A stretch of 64,000 bases of DNA. Origin: Brucella sp. 21LCYQ03. GTDB lineage: Bacteria > Pseudomonadota > Alphaproteobacteria > Rhizobiales > Rhizobiaceae. The stretch is taken from NCBI RefSeq assembly GCF_023554105.1, contig NZ_JAMJWE010000001.1:310001-374000 (forward strand). Direction: 5' to 3'. Positions 44,297 to 53,496 of the stretch are shown in pieces (the first letter of the stretch is position 1; each line of letters begins with the position of its first letter). A program made the position numbers and the translations under genes. The notes below the pieces were generated by a model. It saw only the letters and a list, made by a program, of their open reading frames with translations, did no database searches and was not told the origin of the DNA.

Positions 44297-46330
44297 GTGG
44301 AGCAGGCAACGAGCGGAAAACGCAAAGGCGGACGCAAGGCACTTTGGGCAGCCGTAGCAGTCATCGCAATCGCCGCTGCAGGTGCAGTCGGATACAAGAT
44401 TACACTCGAAAAGACGATCAATGCTCAGCTTGAACGGCGCGGCGGTAAAGCTGCTTCGGTTTCCGCTGACTTCCTTGGTCATATCAAGCTGACTAATGTG
44501 GTGCTTCCTCTTAAAGACGGCACCGACATTACGATTGGTTCGATTGAAGGTCGTCCAAAAATCCTGTTCCTGAATGGCATGCTGGACGCCAAGGACATCA
44601 AAACAGAAGTCGCACAGTTCAAAATTGCACTACCGAGTGTTGTTATTGATGATGCCAATTTCGACATTGGCATGCTGCGCGATACTTTTGGGAATGGTGA
44701 GTTGAGCCTTGCCGAGCGCGTTGGTCGCTTTTCTGCAAAGCGCATGTCTATTCCAGAAATCAATGTCGTTCAGATGTTGAACGACAAGGAACAGAAGACG
44801 TCCTACAAGGATGTCACGCTTGAAGATATCGTGCATGGTCACGTGGCGCGCTATACCTCGTCTGGAGCGACCTTTGATCTCGATCTGACATTGCCAAATG
44901 AGTCAGGTAAGATTGAAGAAGAACGCATGGCCGGTACGATCGGCGTTTCAGAAGGTAAAGATATTGACGGTGTTTTCATCGCGCGTCTTTACACTGAAGC
45001 TGCGGGTCCAAATGATACCGAAGCCAAGCCGGTTTATGGGCCTTTCTCCGCAAAAGATATTGTTATCAAAAGCACGAAATCGAATTTTAGCTATGCGGAA
45101 ATCCGTAGCAATGGCTTCACGATGCGCTTGCCAGCGGAGCCGTTGACGGAGACTTTGCAGAAACTTGAAGCTGCTCAGGATATTGATGCGCTTCCGCCTG
45201 AAGAGCGTAAGGAGTTCTTTGTCCGTCTTATCGGTCTTTTTGATACGATTGGTAAGGGCGATGTCGAATTGCTTGGCATGAAGATCCAGCCCGGCGATCC
45301 TGAAAAGGGGCAGGGCAGCATCGAAAAAATGTCGATGGCGTTTGACAATAAGAAGTTTGATATGTCGCTCAACGGTTTCACAGCTGGCAGCGGCAAGGAT
45401 TACGTCAAGTTAGACGAGTTTTCGCTTAAGGGCTTTAATTGGGCGCCTTCCGCGGAAGCTATAACGAAGTTTGCCGCTTTGAACGAAGAGGAAATGGAGA
45501 ATTTCCCGTTCACGACGATGCTTCCAGAGTTTGGCACAATCGTTGTCAAAGGCATCGAAGCCGATGTTCCTTACGACAACAACGCCAATGACGATATTGA
45601 TATTGAGGATGAAGACGGCAATCCAGCACCAAAGCCGGACGGTCTGCCACATCGCTTGAAAATCGGCGTTAAAAGCTATGAAGTCGCGCTGAATAAGCCA
45701 GTGAATGGCATTCCATCCGATATTCGTATTGCCTATGAAGATATGTCTTTGCCAGTGCCAGCGGATAGCAGCGAAGAAATCTATCAGCAGCTTCGTAAGC
45801 TTGGTTATGAGCGCGTCACGATTTCTTCAAACGTGGAAGCAAACTGGGACGAGCCGACGCAGAGCCTTATCATTAAGGACATTTCTGTAAGCGGCAAGGA
45901 TATGGGTAAGATTTCCATGTCTGGTCTGATGGGTGGCTTTACCAAGGAGTTTTTCTCTGGTGACAAGGTGCTTGCTCAGGTTGCGCTTCTCGGACTGAAA
46001 GCGCGCGAAGTGAAGCTGAAAGTTGAGAATGAAGGTCTCGCTGAAAAGGGACTGAAGCTCTATGCAGACGAAAACGACATGTCTGTTGAAGAAGCACGCA
46101 GCACACTCACGCTTATCGCGAGTGCAGTCTTGCAGGAACTTGCTGCAGACCAGCCACAGCTTGAAGGCGTAATCTCGGCATTCAATACGTTTTTGGCTAA
46201 GCCGAAGACCTTTGAAGTGACTGCGAAGTCCAAGTCTGAACGCGGTATCGGTGCATTGGAAATGATTGCGGTTTCGCAAGATCCGATGTCGATCCTCGAT
46301 AAGATCAATATCGAAGCAACTGCCGACTAA
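44297..46330 (+). CDS. Large periplasmic-facing envelope protein, unknown function
   Basis: This 677-residue protein has a basic N-terminus and one membrane helix (about 15-34, ALWAAVAVIAIAAAGAVGY), then a long beta-rich periplasmic region. It resembles the layout of YdgA/DUF945 or AsmA-like proteins but I see no diagnostic motif. Acidic runs occur around 433-447 (DIDIEDEDG), with helical stretches near the C-terminus. It is a conserved-looking, well-composed gene with GTG start at 44297 and AAGGA about ten bases upstream. It is monocistronic, between the btu operon and a FucU gene. A role in the envelope is inferred only from topology. Confidence 0.78.
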   Translation: MEQATSGKRKGGRKALWAAVAVIAIAAAGAVGYKITLEKTINAQLERRGGKAASVSADFLGHIKLTNVVLPLKDGTDITIGSIEGRPKILFLNGMLDAKDIKTEVAQFKIALPSVVIDDANFDIGMLRDTFGNGELSLAERVGRFSAKRMSIPEINVVQMLNDKEQKTSYKDVTLEDIVHGHVARYTSSGATFDLDLTLPNESGKIEEERMAGTIGVSEGKDIDGVFIARLYTEAAGPNDTEAKPVYGPFSAKDIVIKSTKSNFSYAEIRSNGFTMRLPAEPLTETLQKLEAAQDIDALPPEERKEFFVRLIGLFDTIGKGDVELLGMKIQPGDPEKGQGSIEKMSMAFDNKKFDMSLNGFTAGSGKDYVKLDEFSLKGFNWAPSAEAITKFAALNEEEMENFPFTTMLPEFGTIVVKGIEADVPYDNNANDDIDIEDEDGNPAPKPDGLPHRLKIGVKSYEVALNKPVNGIPSDIRIAYEDMSLPVPADSSEEIYQQLRKLGYERVTISSNVEANWDEPTQSLIIKDISVSGKDMGKISMSGLMGGFTKEFFSGDKVLAQVALLGLKAREVKLKVENEGLAEKGLKLYADENDMSVEEARSTLTLIASAVLQELAADQPQLEGVISAFNTFLAKPKTFEVTAKSKSERGIGALEMIAVSQDPMSILDKINIEATAD

Positions 46331-46446
46331 TGTGAGCGTTCTTTAATAGCTGAACAAAAGCGCCGGCTCATGTAGCCGGCGTTTGCATTCTGAGCTGAAT
46401 TTCAGATAGGGTGCGCAAATTCAAGTTCATCATTCGGAATTCATCA

Positions 46447-46869
46447 ATGCTCAAAAACATAAATCCACTGCTGACCGGTTCCCTTCTCGAAGTGCTTGCG
46501 GATATGGGCCATGGCGACGATCTGGTTATCGTTGACGCCAATTACCCTGCACAGGCTTCTGGCGTTCAGGTGATTGATTTGCCGGGCATCAGCGCAACTG
46601 ACGTCGCAGAAGCTGTTCTGTCGCTTTTGCCGCTTGATGACTTTGTCGATCTGCCTGCGGCTGTCATGGAGTGCCCTAGCGAGACGCCTGCGATTTTTGG
46701 TGAGTTTGAAGCGATCATTGAAAAGGCTGAAGGTCGCAAAATAGCGGTTGATCCGATTGATCGCTTTGCTTTCTATGACCGTGCAAGTGCTTCTTATGCT
46801 GTCATCCGTTCGGGTGAAAAGCGCCTTTATGGCAATATCATTTTCAAGAAGGGCGTTATTCGCTCGTAA
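46447..46869 (+). CDS. RbsD/FucU-family sugar mutarotase-like protein
   Basis: This 140-residue protein matches the RbsD/FucU fold: INPLLTGSLLEVLADMGHGDDLVIVDANYPA in two blocks with catalytic-type His22, and the C-terminal AFYDRASASYAVIRSGEKRLYGNIIFKKGVI. Such enzymes interconvert sugar anomers (ribose or fucose). There are no sugar transport or catabolic genes around it, so its substrate is unclear. The start ATG 46447 is chosen because the earlier GTG at 46411 would add unrelated residues. It ends in a strong terminator. Confidence 0.9.
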   Translation: MLKNINPLLTGSLLEVLADMGHGDDLVIVDANYPAQASGVQVIDLPGISATDVAEAVLSLLPLDDFVDLPAAVMECPSETPAIFGEFEAIIEKAEGRKIAVDPIDRFAFYDRASASYAVIRSGEKRLYGNIIFKKGVIRS

Positions 46870-46878
46870 TTGAAACTA

Positions 46879-46906
46879 AAAAAGCCCCGCGATGCGGGGC
46901 TTTTTT
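46879..46906. terminator. Bidirectional terminator between the FucU-like and EF-hand genes
   Basis: A 12-bp stem (AAAAAGCCCCGC-GAT-GCGGGGCTTTTT) has A-tract and T-tract, so it works for both converging genes. Confidence 0.93.
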
Positions 46907-46918
46907 ATTAATGCTATT

Positions 46919-47419
46919 TTACTGCTGAGGCTTTGGGTGATGATGTTCCATCTTGCCCTTGCCACCGTGATGCGGACCCTTTGGGCCGTGGTGGAGTTTC
47001 TTGGCTCCGCGCAGTTCATGACGATCAAGCTGACCATCTTCGTTGCGGTCAAGTGCTGCGAATTCCTTCTGGCGCTGCTTTTCAATCGCTTCCAGTGTGA
47101 TTTTACCGTCACCCTTAACGTCAAGGCGGCGTTCTAAGCGATCTGCTGCACGGCTTACCATGCGCTTAAGGGCAAGCGCTTCGATTTCATCGCGAGACAG
47201 CACACCGTCACCATTGGTATCTGCGGCTTTTAGTTCATCCATGCGGGAGAACTTTTCCAGATCAATCGGTCCGCGCTTGCCTTTGGTTCCATCAGTCTGC
47301 GTAATGGAAGTATCCGTAGCCGATTTTCCTGTATTTTCGGTTGCTTTTTCCTGGGCAAAGGCCGCGGTAGAAAGCAATGCTGACGCGATAACTGCAACAT
47401 ACAAGGTCTTCGATTTCAT
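46919..47419 (-). CDS. Exported EF-hand calcium-binding protein with His-rich tail
   Basis: The 166-residue product has a signal peptide (1-22, cleaving after AFA) and three EF-hand loops: D67-TNGDGVLSRDE, D100-VKGDGKITLEA (last position not Glu) and D124-RNEDGQLDRHE. A tail rich in His and Gly (HHGPKGPHHGGKGKMEHHH) could bind nickel, zinc or copper. Such proteins sit in the periplasm and may sense or buffer metal ions. It is monocistronic, convergent with the FucU-like gene. Confidence 0.9.
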   Translation of the reverse strand: MKSKTLYVAVIASALLSTAAFAQEKATENTGKSATDTSITQTDGTKGKRGPIDLEKFSRMDELKAADTNGDGVLSRDEIEALALKRMVSRAADRLERRLDVKGDGKITLEAIEKQRQKEFAALDRNEDGQLDRHELRGAKKLHHGPKGPHHGGKGKMEHHHPKPQQ

Positions 47420-47529
47420 GGTTCTATAACTCCATCACTCTATACAAGGGCGCCATTGATTGGCGTGTGAGTAATGTGGGTCATTTTAGGTGAACCTGAT
47501 ATGAACAAGCCAATTAATAATTGGTAATG

Positions 47530-48399
47530 TTAAGCTGCCCGTTTTGCGCGCAATCTTTCTCTGAACATTGAGAAGAGGCCAGCTGCCACAACAATGCTTG
47601 CGCCTGTCAGGATGTTCCAGGTTAGCTGTTCGTGGAAGACCAGCACTGCAATCAAAGCGCCCACAACCAGCTGTAGATATGTTAGCGGCTGCACTTCAAC
47701 GGCTTCAAGAATGTCGTAAGCGCGAATGAGGCAATAGTGGCTCGCAATACCAGTCACGCAGAGCGCTGCCATCCATGGCCAATCGTGCAGAGCGATAGAC
47801 TCGACATGGAATAGGCCGATCATGGTGAGGACAGCCGCGCCACCAATGCCAGTATAGAAAAAGCTGGTCATTGAGGTGTCGGTTTTGCTGACCGCGCGCG
47901 TTGCAATGGCATAAAATGCAAAAATAACGGTGGCGCTAATCGGAAACAGCAGTGCCCAGTCAAACTGGACATGGGTTGGGTCGATAATGAGCAGGACGCC
48001 AAATAAACCCACGAAAATCGCCACCCAGCGACGCCAGCCAACCTTTTCGCCAAGCAGCGGCACTGAAAGCATTGTGATCAGCAATGGGGCTGCCTGAAAG
48101 ATTGACTGCGTCATCGCCATGCCGACCCGGCTGAGACCGTAAACCAGTATAACGATTTCAGCTGCAAGAAGTATTCCGCGCAGAACCTGTAAGACTGGAC
48201 GTTGTGTTGAAGCAGCGCGCGCAATTCCCCCTGAGCGCGTTGCTACAAGAATCACAAAGGCTGCAAAAACCCAGTAACGCACCATCGTTATAAAGATGGG
48301 CGAATAGTGTGAGCCGAGATACTTCGAAATGCCGTCCTGGGTAGCGAAAATTGTGACAGCGAGAAGTGTGAATGTGTAGCCAAGGCTTTTGGGGGTCAT
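47530..48399 (-). CDS. EamA/DMT-family permease
   Basis: This 289-residue protein has ten membrane helices arranged as two EamA repeats. The first opens TLLAVTIFATQDGISKYLG; the second opens near AFYAIATRAVSKTDTSM and includes LQLVVGALIAVLVFHEQLTW. DMT exporters move amino acids, nucleotides, or other metabolites outward. The ATG at 48399 has AGTGCCTC before it, so the ribosome site is weak. The substrate is unknown. Confidence 0.93.
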   Translation of the reverse strand: MTPKSLGYTFTLLAVTIFATQDGISKYLGSHYSPIFITMVRYWVFAAFVILVATRSGGIARAASTQRPVLQVLRGILLAAEIVILVYGLSRVGMAMTQSIFQAAPLLITMLSVPLLGEKVGWRRWVAIFVGLFGVLLIIDPTHVQFDWALLFPISATVIFAFYAIATRAVSKTDTSMTSFFYTGIGGAAVLTMIGLFHVESIALHDWPWMAALCVTGIASHYCLIRAYDILEAVEVQPLTYLQLVVGALIAVLVFHEQLTWNILTGASIVVAAGLFSMFRERLRAKRAA

Positions 48400-48574
48400 G
48401 AGGCACTCATAGTACCACTGTGCCAGTTTCGCTATGTCTATTTGTCAGGAATCGTTCTTTTCAGCGAACAAAAAAACGACAAAGAATAGCTAGGAATTTT
48501 TCGAAAGAGTTTACTCGTTGCCCTTGCCCGGGCATTCGGTAATCAGCGGTAACTCTTTGTAAGAAAGGAGAAAA

Positions 48575-48650
<76 letters not shown>

Positions 48651-49248
48651 ACTCGCTTCTCCGAGGCAGCGGCCCCAGTGAGGTGAGCGGTTCTATAAAG
48701 GCCGCTTTTCTTTGTGTCTAGCCTTCAATTGAAAAAAAACGAAAAAAAGTTGAATGAATTTCAAAAGGCCCGGAAATGGTGGGTTTTTCTAAATTACTAT
48801 TTGCGCGTATATCGGGCATATCTTTGATCTGCGTCTTTTGATTGCTGGTTCTTGGCCGAATCCAAGGAATCAAATTGTTCAAGATTCTGTCTTTGAAACA
48901 TTTTTTCAGTGTGTGGTTGCAACGAAGCGCCTGAATTTCCATATGCATGAAGCTCAAATCACATGCGTTTGTGTCTTGTGATGAGAATCCCTTCCGGCTT
49001 TTCATGGGCGCGCCGCAAATGTCGCAGTCATGTCATCAATTTTTGATGCTTGTCTGAGATGCTTCGGCATATAAAAGACTTGATAGGCGAATATGATTTT
49101 TGCCATTGAGAAGATGCTGCAAGCGTTTGTTACGCGCAGGCAGGCGAGGGGTTCACGCACCGGATTGTCCTCGTTTAAGAAAACCCGAAGCCGCACCTCA
49201 TGTTGGGATGCGTTTTCATAATCCGGTTCGCGGCATTTTGAGGACGGA
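48651..49248. other. 598-bp gap without identifiable gene
   Basis: Two open frames (minus, 48718-49005 and 49002-49283) lack coding character, ribosome sites and family resemblance. I see no repeat, RNA or terminator beyond a small GCGG/CCGC stem near 48687. The last bases hold the DedA promoter region; AGGACGG is the ribosome site. Confidence 0.45.
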
Positions 49249-49911
49249 ATGGAAAGCATAATCAGCGACCTCGGACAGTTCATCTCCGATCATCGGGCAT
49301 GGGCCGCTCCTATCGTGGGCGTAATTGCGTTCGGCGAGTCGCTCGCTATTATTGGTATGCTTATTCCAGCGACACCAATCATGCTCGCGATTGGTGGCCT
49401 CGTTGGTGCTGGTATTGTTGAGCCATGGCCAATTATCATCGGTGCGATTATCGGTGCCGTCATCGGTGATATCGTTTCCTATTTGCTTGGCTGGTGGCTT
49501 GGTCGCAGCATTATTCATAAATGGCCGCTCAACAAACACCGCACGGGAATTGCGCGCGCACGCTTGCTGTTTCGCCGTTATGGTTTTTCGGCTGTCTTCC
49601 TCGGACGCTTCTTTGGTCCGGTACGCTGCACGGTGCCGATGGTTGCAGGCATGATGTCGATGGATCAGAAGCGATTCCAGACAGCAAATGTTCTTTCTGC
49701 TATGGTCTGGGCACCTGTTATGTTCCTGCCGGGCTGGCTCGCTGGTCGTGGAATCGGTGTTTTTGCCAAGATGGATGGCGATCATATGTTCTGGGCCGTC
49801 GTCGGAATCACTCTTGTGACGATTGTTGCAACCTTGGTTGGCATGCGCTTTTTCAAGGGCCGTCCGCGTCGCGAGCGTAAGCGCGGCGTTCATGTTTCTC
49901 CAGCAGAATAG
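49249..49911 (+). CDS. DedA-family membrane protein
   Basis: The 220-residue protein shows the DedA/SNARE-associated pattern: FGESLAIIGMLIPATPIML in the first re-entrant helix, GDIVSYLLGWWLGRSI, and the C-terminal VFLGRFFGPVRCTVPMVAGMMSM with the conserved Arg and Pro. Members in E. coli are required for membrane potential, drug tolerance and flipping of C55-P or other lipids. The basic tail (RPRRERKRG) is cytoplasmic. The ATG is at 49249. Confidence 0.92.
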   Translation: MESIISDLGQFISDHRAWAAPIVGVIAFGESLAIIGMLIPATPIMLAIGGLVGAGIVEPWPIIIGAIIGAVIGDIVSYLLGWWLGRSIIHKWPLNKHRTGIARARLLFRRYGFSAVFLGRFFGPVRCTVPMVAGMMSMDQKRFQTANVLSAMVWAPVMFLPGWLAGRGIGVFAKMDGDHMFWAVVGITLVTIVATLVGMRFFKGRPRRERKRGVHVSPAE

Positions 49912-50070
49912 CATATGGTCTTGCGCGTGAGCCGCGCGTCTGCATAATGCAGCAATCTTTTGCTTATTTAACAACATGGCATTTGAGGGTGAGCAAGCAG
50001 CTCCACTCGTGTCTTTTGAAAAGGTTCATCGCGCTTTATGCCCGACGACAGTTCTGACGACCCGTCTTCA

Positions 50071-50197
50071 CGAAGTCCCGCTCCCTTTCAGGGAGCGTCG
50101 GACTTAAAAGGCTTTGAGCTTACTCACGCCGTTTGCAATTTCTTCTCGCCGATCCGTGTTTCTACGGTTCGGGAAGAAAACGCATGCGGCGTTTTTT
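50071..50197 (+). promoter_or_regulatory. Structured leader with terminator upstream of the TerC-CBS gene (possible riboswitch)
   Basis: Three elements lie in order: stem AAGTCC-CGCTCCC with GGGAGCG-TC-GGACTT (50073-50105); stem TTCTTC with GAAGAA (50140-50178) enclosing CCGT/ACGG; and the terminator AAACGC-ATGCG-GCGTTT with T6 (50178-50197). ACGCCG at 50126-50131 can alternatively pair with CGGCGT at 50187-50192 around the middle stem, giving exclusive folds. TerC-type genes elsewhere carry manganese (yybP-ykoY) riboswitches, but I do not see that consensus here. Confidence 0.6.
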
Positions 50198-50238
50198 CTG
50201 TTTCCTCTTCTTTTTGATTTTATAGGAGCCGACACATC

Positions 50239-51807
50239 ATGGATTGGTCCATGGACTGGATTGCCGACCCCAATGCCTGGATAGGTCTGGTAACATTGGT
50301 GGTGCTTGAGATTGTTCTCGGCATCGACAATCTCGTTTTTATCGCAATTCTCGCCGATAAACTTCCGCCGCATCAGCGTAATCGTGCGCGTATAATTGGT
50401 CTTACACTGGCCTTGGTCATGCGCCTTGCGCTGTTGGCGTCGATTTCGTGGATCGTGACGCTGCGCGAACCACTGATTACCGTGATGGAGCTGTCATTCT
50501 CCGGTCGCGACCTTATCATGCTGGTCGGTGGTCTGTTCTTGCTCGCAAAGGGTACAATGGAGTTGCATGAGCGCCTTGAAGGCGCCCATGGGCCAAAGAA
50601 CTCGCGGGTTGTTCATGCTGTTTTCTGGCAGGTTATTGTTCAGATCGTTGTCCTTGATGCGGTTTTCTCGCTCGATAGCGTGATTACAGCTGTCGGTATG
50701 GTGCAGCATCTTCCTGTGATGATGATTGCCGTTATCATTGCTGTTGGCGTTATGATGCTTGCATCGCGTCCGCTGATGGACTTTGTGAACAAGCATCCGA
50801 CGGTTGTTATTCTCTGCCTTGGCTTCCTGATGATGATCGGCTTTAGTCTGGTTGTCGAAGGTTTTGGCTTCCACATTCCGAAGGGCTATCTCTATGCCGC
50901 GATCGGCTTCTCGGTACTGATCGAGGCTGCCAACCAGATGGCGCGTAAGAACCGTGAGAAACTGGTGACCACCAACGATCTGCGTGAGCGGACCGCAGGA
51001 GCCGTGTTGCGGCTCCTCGGAGGTCAGCGCGACGACAATCCGCTCTCCGATACAGTTGACGTGATTGCGCAGCAGACGGCATCCAACGACATCTTCCTTC
51101 CAGAAGAAAAAGAGATGATCCGTGGCGTTCTCGATCTTGCAGATCGCCCTGTGCGCACGATCATGTCGCCGCGCAATGAGATCGAGTGGCTTGATCTTGA
51201 TGAAGACGAAGCGGAATTGCATCAGGCAATTCGCGAGCTTTCGCATTCGCGGGTCGTTGTAGCACGTCGTCAGGTTGATGAATTTGTCGGTGTGGCGCTG
51301 GTCAAGGACTTGTTGCTCGATATGAGCGATAAGAAGCCGATTGACTGGGACAAAGTGGTCAAGCAGCCGCTCGTGGTTCATGAAAATGCGAATGTTCTGC
51401 GTGTCATGGAGCAGTTGCGTGTTTCGCCGGTACAGCTTGCTGTGGTGATTGATGAGCACGGCTCGTTTGAAGGTGTGGTTACCCCGACGGACGTGCTTGA
51501 AGCCATTGCTGGCGAATTCCCGGATGAAGACGAAGAAGCATCTGTCGCAGAATCAGACGGGCAGGGCGGCTATCTGGTTGACGGCTTCACCGATATTCGT
51601 CGTATGAGCAGCATCCTTCAACGCGATCTCGTGGATGACAGTGATCGTTACACGACGCTGGCCGGTTATGTCATTTGGCACCTTGGGCATTTGCCGCTGG
51701 GTGGTGAGAGTTTTGTTGCTGATGGGTACGAGTTTACGATCCATTCGATGAATGGTCGCCACGTCGAAAAGGTCCATATTCGGCCGGTTGACGATTACGA
51801 GGTGTAA
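50239..51807 (+). CDS. TerC-family membrane protein with CBS and CorC/HlyC domains
   Basis: This 522-residue protein is built like E. coli YoaE/YegH: seven membrane helices of TerC type (residues about 10-235, with [24 protein letters not shown] carrying the acidic metal-site residues, and [17 protein letters not shown]), then a CBS pair (about 300-420, [19 protein letters not shown] and later) and a CorC_HlyC domain (about 430-515). The family is tied to metal resistance or manganese export, which fits the structured leader. The start at ATG 50239 has TAGGAGCC before it. No clear terminator follows. Confidence 0.93.
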   Translation: MDWSMDWIADPNAWIGLVTLVVLEIVLGIDNLVFIAILADKLPPHQRNRARIIGLTLALVMRLALLASISWIVTLREPLITVMELSFSGRDLIMLVGGLFLLAKGTMELHERLEGAHGPKNSRVVHAVFWQVIVQIVVLDAVFSLDSVITAVGMVQHLPVMMIAVIIAVGVMMLASRPLMDFVNKHPTVVILCLGFLMMIGFSLVVEGFGFHIPKGYLYAAIGFSVLIEAANQMARKNREKLVTTNDLRERTAGAVLRLLGGQRDDNPLSDTVDVIAQQTASNDIFLPEEKEMIRGVLDLADRPVRTIMSPRNEIEWLDLDEDEAELHQAIRELSHSRVVVARRQVDEFVGVALVKDLLLDMSDKKPIDWDKVVKQPLVVHENANVLRVMEQLRVSPVQLAVVIDEHGSFEGVVTPTDVLEAIAGEFPDEDEEASVAESDGQGGYLVDGFTDIRRMSSILQRDLVDDSDRYTTLAGYVIWHLGHLPLGGESFVADGYEFTIHSMNGRHVEKVHIRPVDDYEV

Positions 51808-51980
51808 AAAGGAATAATTTTGCGAGCAGCTGCACGGTTGCTCGCAAAATATTTCACCCTGTTAATTCCTATAGAATAGGTGGGATATTGACTTTCTGAG
51901 CGAAGCCTTCAAAATTAACACATCGTTCAATGTTGTGGCGAAAACGCGGCTTTGAAAAGATGTGCTAATAGGAGGCTCTT
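51808..51980. other. Gap between the TerC gene and the 62-codon gene
   Basis: A short AT-rich stretch holding GCGAGCA...TGCTCGC (51822-51845), an inverted repeat that may end the TerC transcript. Nothing else is recognised. Confidence 0.4.
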
Positions 51981-52169
51981 ATGAACCGCAAATTTCTATT
52001 GCTGATTAAAAGCCTGAAAAGCGGCGCGCAGTCAGTCATGACCTCTTTGGAGCAACCATGGCGCGGTATGAAGCTGAATGCCGAGGAAATTGCACGGCGG
52101 CGCCGTAATCGTGTTGAACGCGGCGAGCAAAATTTTCTCTGGTGCTGGCAGCATCGCGGGTTCTGGTAG
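51981..52169 (+). CDS. Small basic protein (62 residues), unknown
   Basis: The frame starts at ATG 51981 after a strong AGGAGG site. It encodes a basic protein with an Arg-rich centre (EEIARRRRNRVERGEQ) and aromatic end (FLWCWQHRGFW). It is not membrane-spanning. A good terminator follows 26 bp later. Strong start site, terminator and composition make it probably real, but I do not recognise the family; an RNA- or DNA-binding role is conceivable. Confidence 0.65.
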   Translation: MNRKFLLLIKSLKSGAQSVMTSLEQPWRGMKLNAEEIARRRRNRVERGEQNFLWCWQHRGFW

Positions 52170-52195
52170 GTATTAATAACCGGAAAAAGTTTCGA

Positions 52196-52232
52196 AGGCC
52201 GGAAGCAAAAGCTTCCGGCTTTCTGGTTTTTG
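52196..52232 (+). terminator. Terminator after the 62-codon gene
   Basis: GCCGGAAGC-AAAA-GCTTCCGGC makes a perfect 9-bp stem with a T-rich tail. Confidence 0.85.
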
Positions 52233-52436
52233 TTGCGCGCTTTAAAGGCTATTTAGAAAATTATTCTCCAACGGATTTTGCTGTTAGGCGGGGTTTCCAA
52301 GAATGGCTATGAAAGTAGTTTATATATTTAAATCAATGATTTAGATTGATTCTTGTTTATCTCTCTGTAGATTTGTTTCCCAATGAAAGTCGATTTATGG
52401 GCGCTTTGCGCAAGCAAAGTGAGAAGGGTGCGATCT

Positions 52437-53441
52437 ATGAAGAAAATTATTCTATATGCGGCGGTGGCTCTTGGTTTGGGCGCGGTCCCAGTGCAGGCGC
52501 AGCAGCCGACAGAAATTCTCAACGTTTCCTACGACATTGCGCGTGAGCTTTACGAGCAGGTCAACAAGGCATTCGTGGCCGATTGGAAAGCCAAGAATGG
52601 TGAAGACCTCACCGTCAATCAGTCTCATGCCGGTTCCTCCAAGCAGGCCCGTTCTATCCTCGAAGGCTTAGAAGCTGATGTTGTAACCTTCAATCAGGTA
52701 ACGGACGTTCAGGTTTTGCATGACAAGGGTGATCTGATCCCTGCTGATTGGCAGAAGCGTTTGCCGAATAATTCATCGCCATATTATTCGTTCCCGGCTT
52801 TCCTCGTGCGTGAAGGCAATCCAAAGGGTATCAAGAACTGGGATGATCTGGCGCGTGAAGACGTGAAGGTTGTGTTCCCAAATCCTAAAACTTCTGGCAA
52901 TGCACGCTATACCTATCTTGCAGCGACTGCCTATGCGAATGAAGCCTTCAAGGGCGATCAGGACAAGGTTCACGAATTTATCGGTAAGATTTTCAAGAAC
53001 GTGCCGGTGTTTGATACCGGCGGTCGTGGTGCAACGACAACCTTTGCTGAACGCGGCATCGGCGATGTTCTTGTGACATTTGAAGCGGAAACCCGTGGGA
53101 CTGAAAAGGTTCTTGGTGCTGACAAATATGATGTCGTTGTTCCTGAAGTGAGCTTGCTCGCAGAGTTCCCGGTAACGGTTGTTGATAAGGTCGTCGACAA
53201 GCGTGGATCGCGCAAGATTGCTGAAGCTTATCTCGATTATCTCTATTCGCCGGAAGGTCAGGAAATTCTCGCGCAGAACTTCAACCGCGTCCACGACAAG
53301 GATGTGATTGCGAAGCACAAGGATATCTATCCTGATGTTCGTCTTGTAACTGTTGAAGATGCTTTTGGTGGTTGGGACAAGGTGCAGAAAGATCATTTCG
53401 CCGAAGGTGGCGTGCTTGATAAGCTCTTTACTGCTAAGTAA
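52437..53441 (+). CDS. cysP: Sulfate/thiosulfate-binding protein
   Basis: The 334-residue periplasmic protein is of Sbp/CysP type. A signal peptide ends near residue 22 (VQAQQ); ILNVSYDIARELYEQVN, VNQSHAGSSKQARSI and the C-terminal YLYSPEGQEILAQNFNR are family markers. It binds sulfate or thiosulfate for the CysTW permease. I start at ATG 52437 with AAGGG upstream, which gives the correct signal peptide; an earlier ATG at 52383 does not. cysT follows after a 152-bp gap filled by a repeat. Upstream sequence from 52300 is an AT-rich promoter region. Confidence 0.94.
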   Translation: MKKIILYAAVALGLGAVPVQAQQPTEILNVSYDIARELYEQVNKAFVADWKAKNGEDLTVNQSHAGSSKQARSILEGLEADVVTFNQVTDVQVLHDKGDLIPADWQKRLPNNSSPYYSFPAFLVREGNPKGIKNWDDLAREDVKVVFPNPKTSGNARYTYLAATAYANEAFKGDQDKVHEFIGKIFKNVPVFDTGGRGATTTFAERGIGDVLVTFEAETRGTEKVLGADKYDVVVPEVSLLAEFPVTVVDKVVDKRGSRKIAEAYLDYLYSPEGQEILAQNFNRVHDKDVIAKHKDIYPDVRLVTVEDAFGGWDKVQKDHFAEGGVLDKLFTAK

Positions 53442-53496
53442 ACAAAACTACCCGGCGGGGATATTCGATCCCCGCCTTTGTTTTGGAAAATCTAAA

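Noticed and set aside
48718-49283. Two overlapping minus-strand frames in the gap after tRNA-Lys
   Set aside because: Unlike coding sequence in composition, with no ribosome site and no similarity I can recognise.
50071-50197. Direct assignment of the TerC leader as yybP-ykoY manganese riboswitch
   Set aside because: The conserved internal-loop sequences of that class are not visible, so only a structured leader is claimed.
50494-51459. 321-codon open frame on the minus strand opposite the TerC gene
   Set aside because: Asn/His-rich antisense translation of a confidently identified membrane protein, with no start signal or family resemblance.
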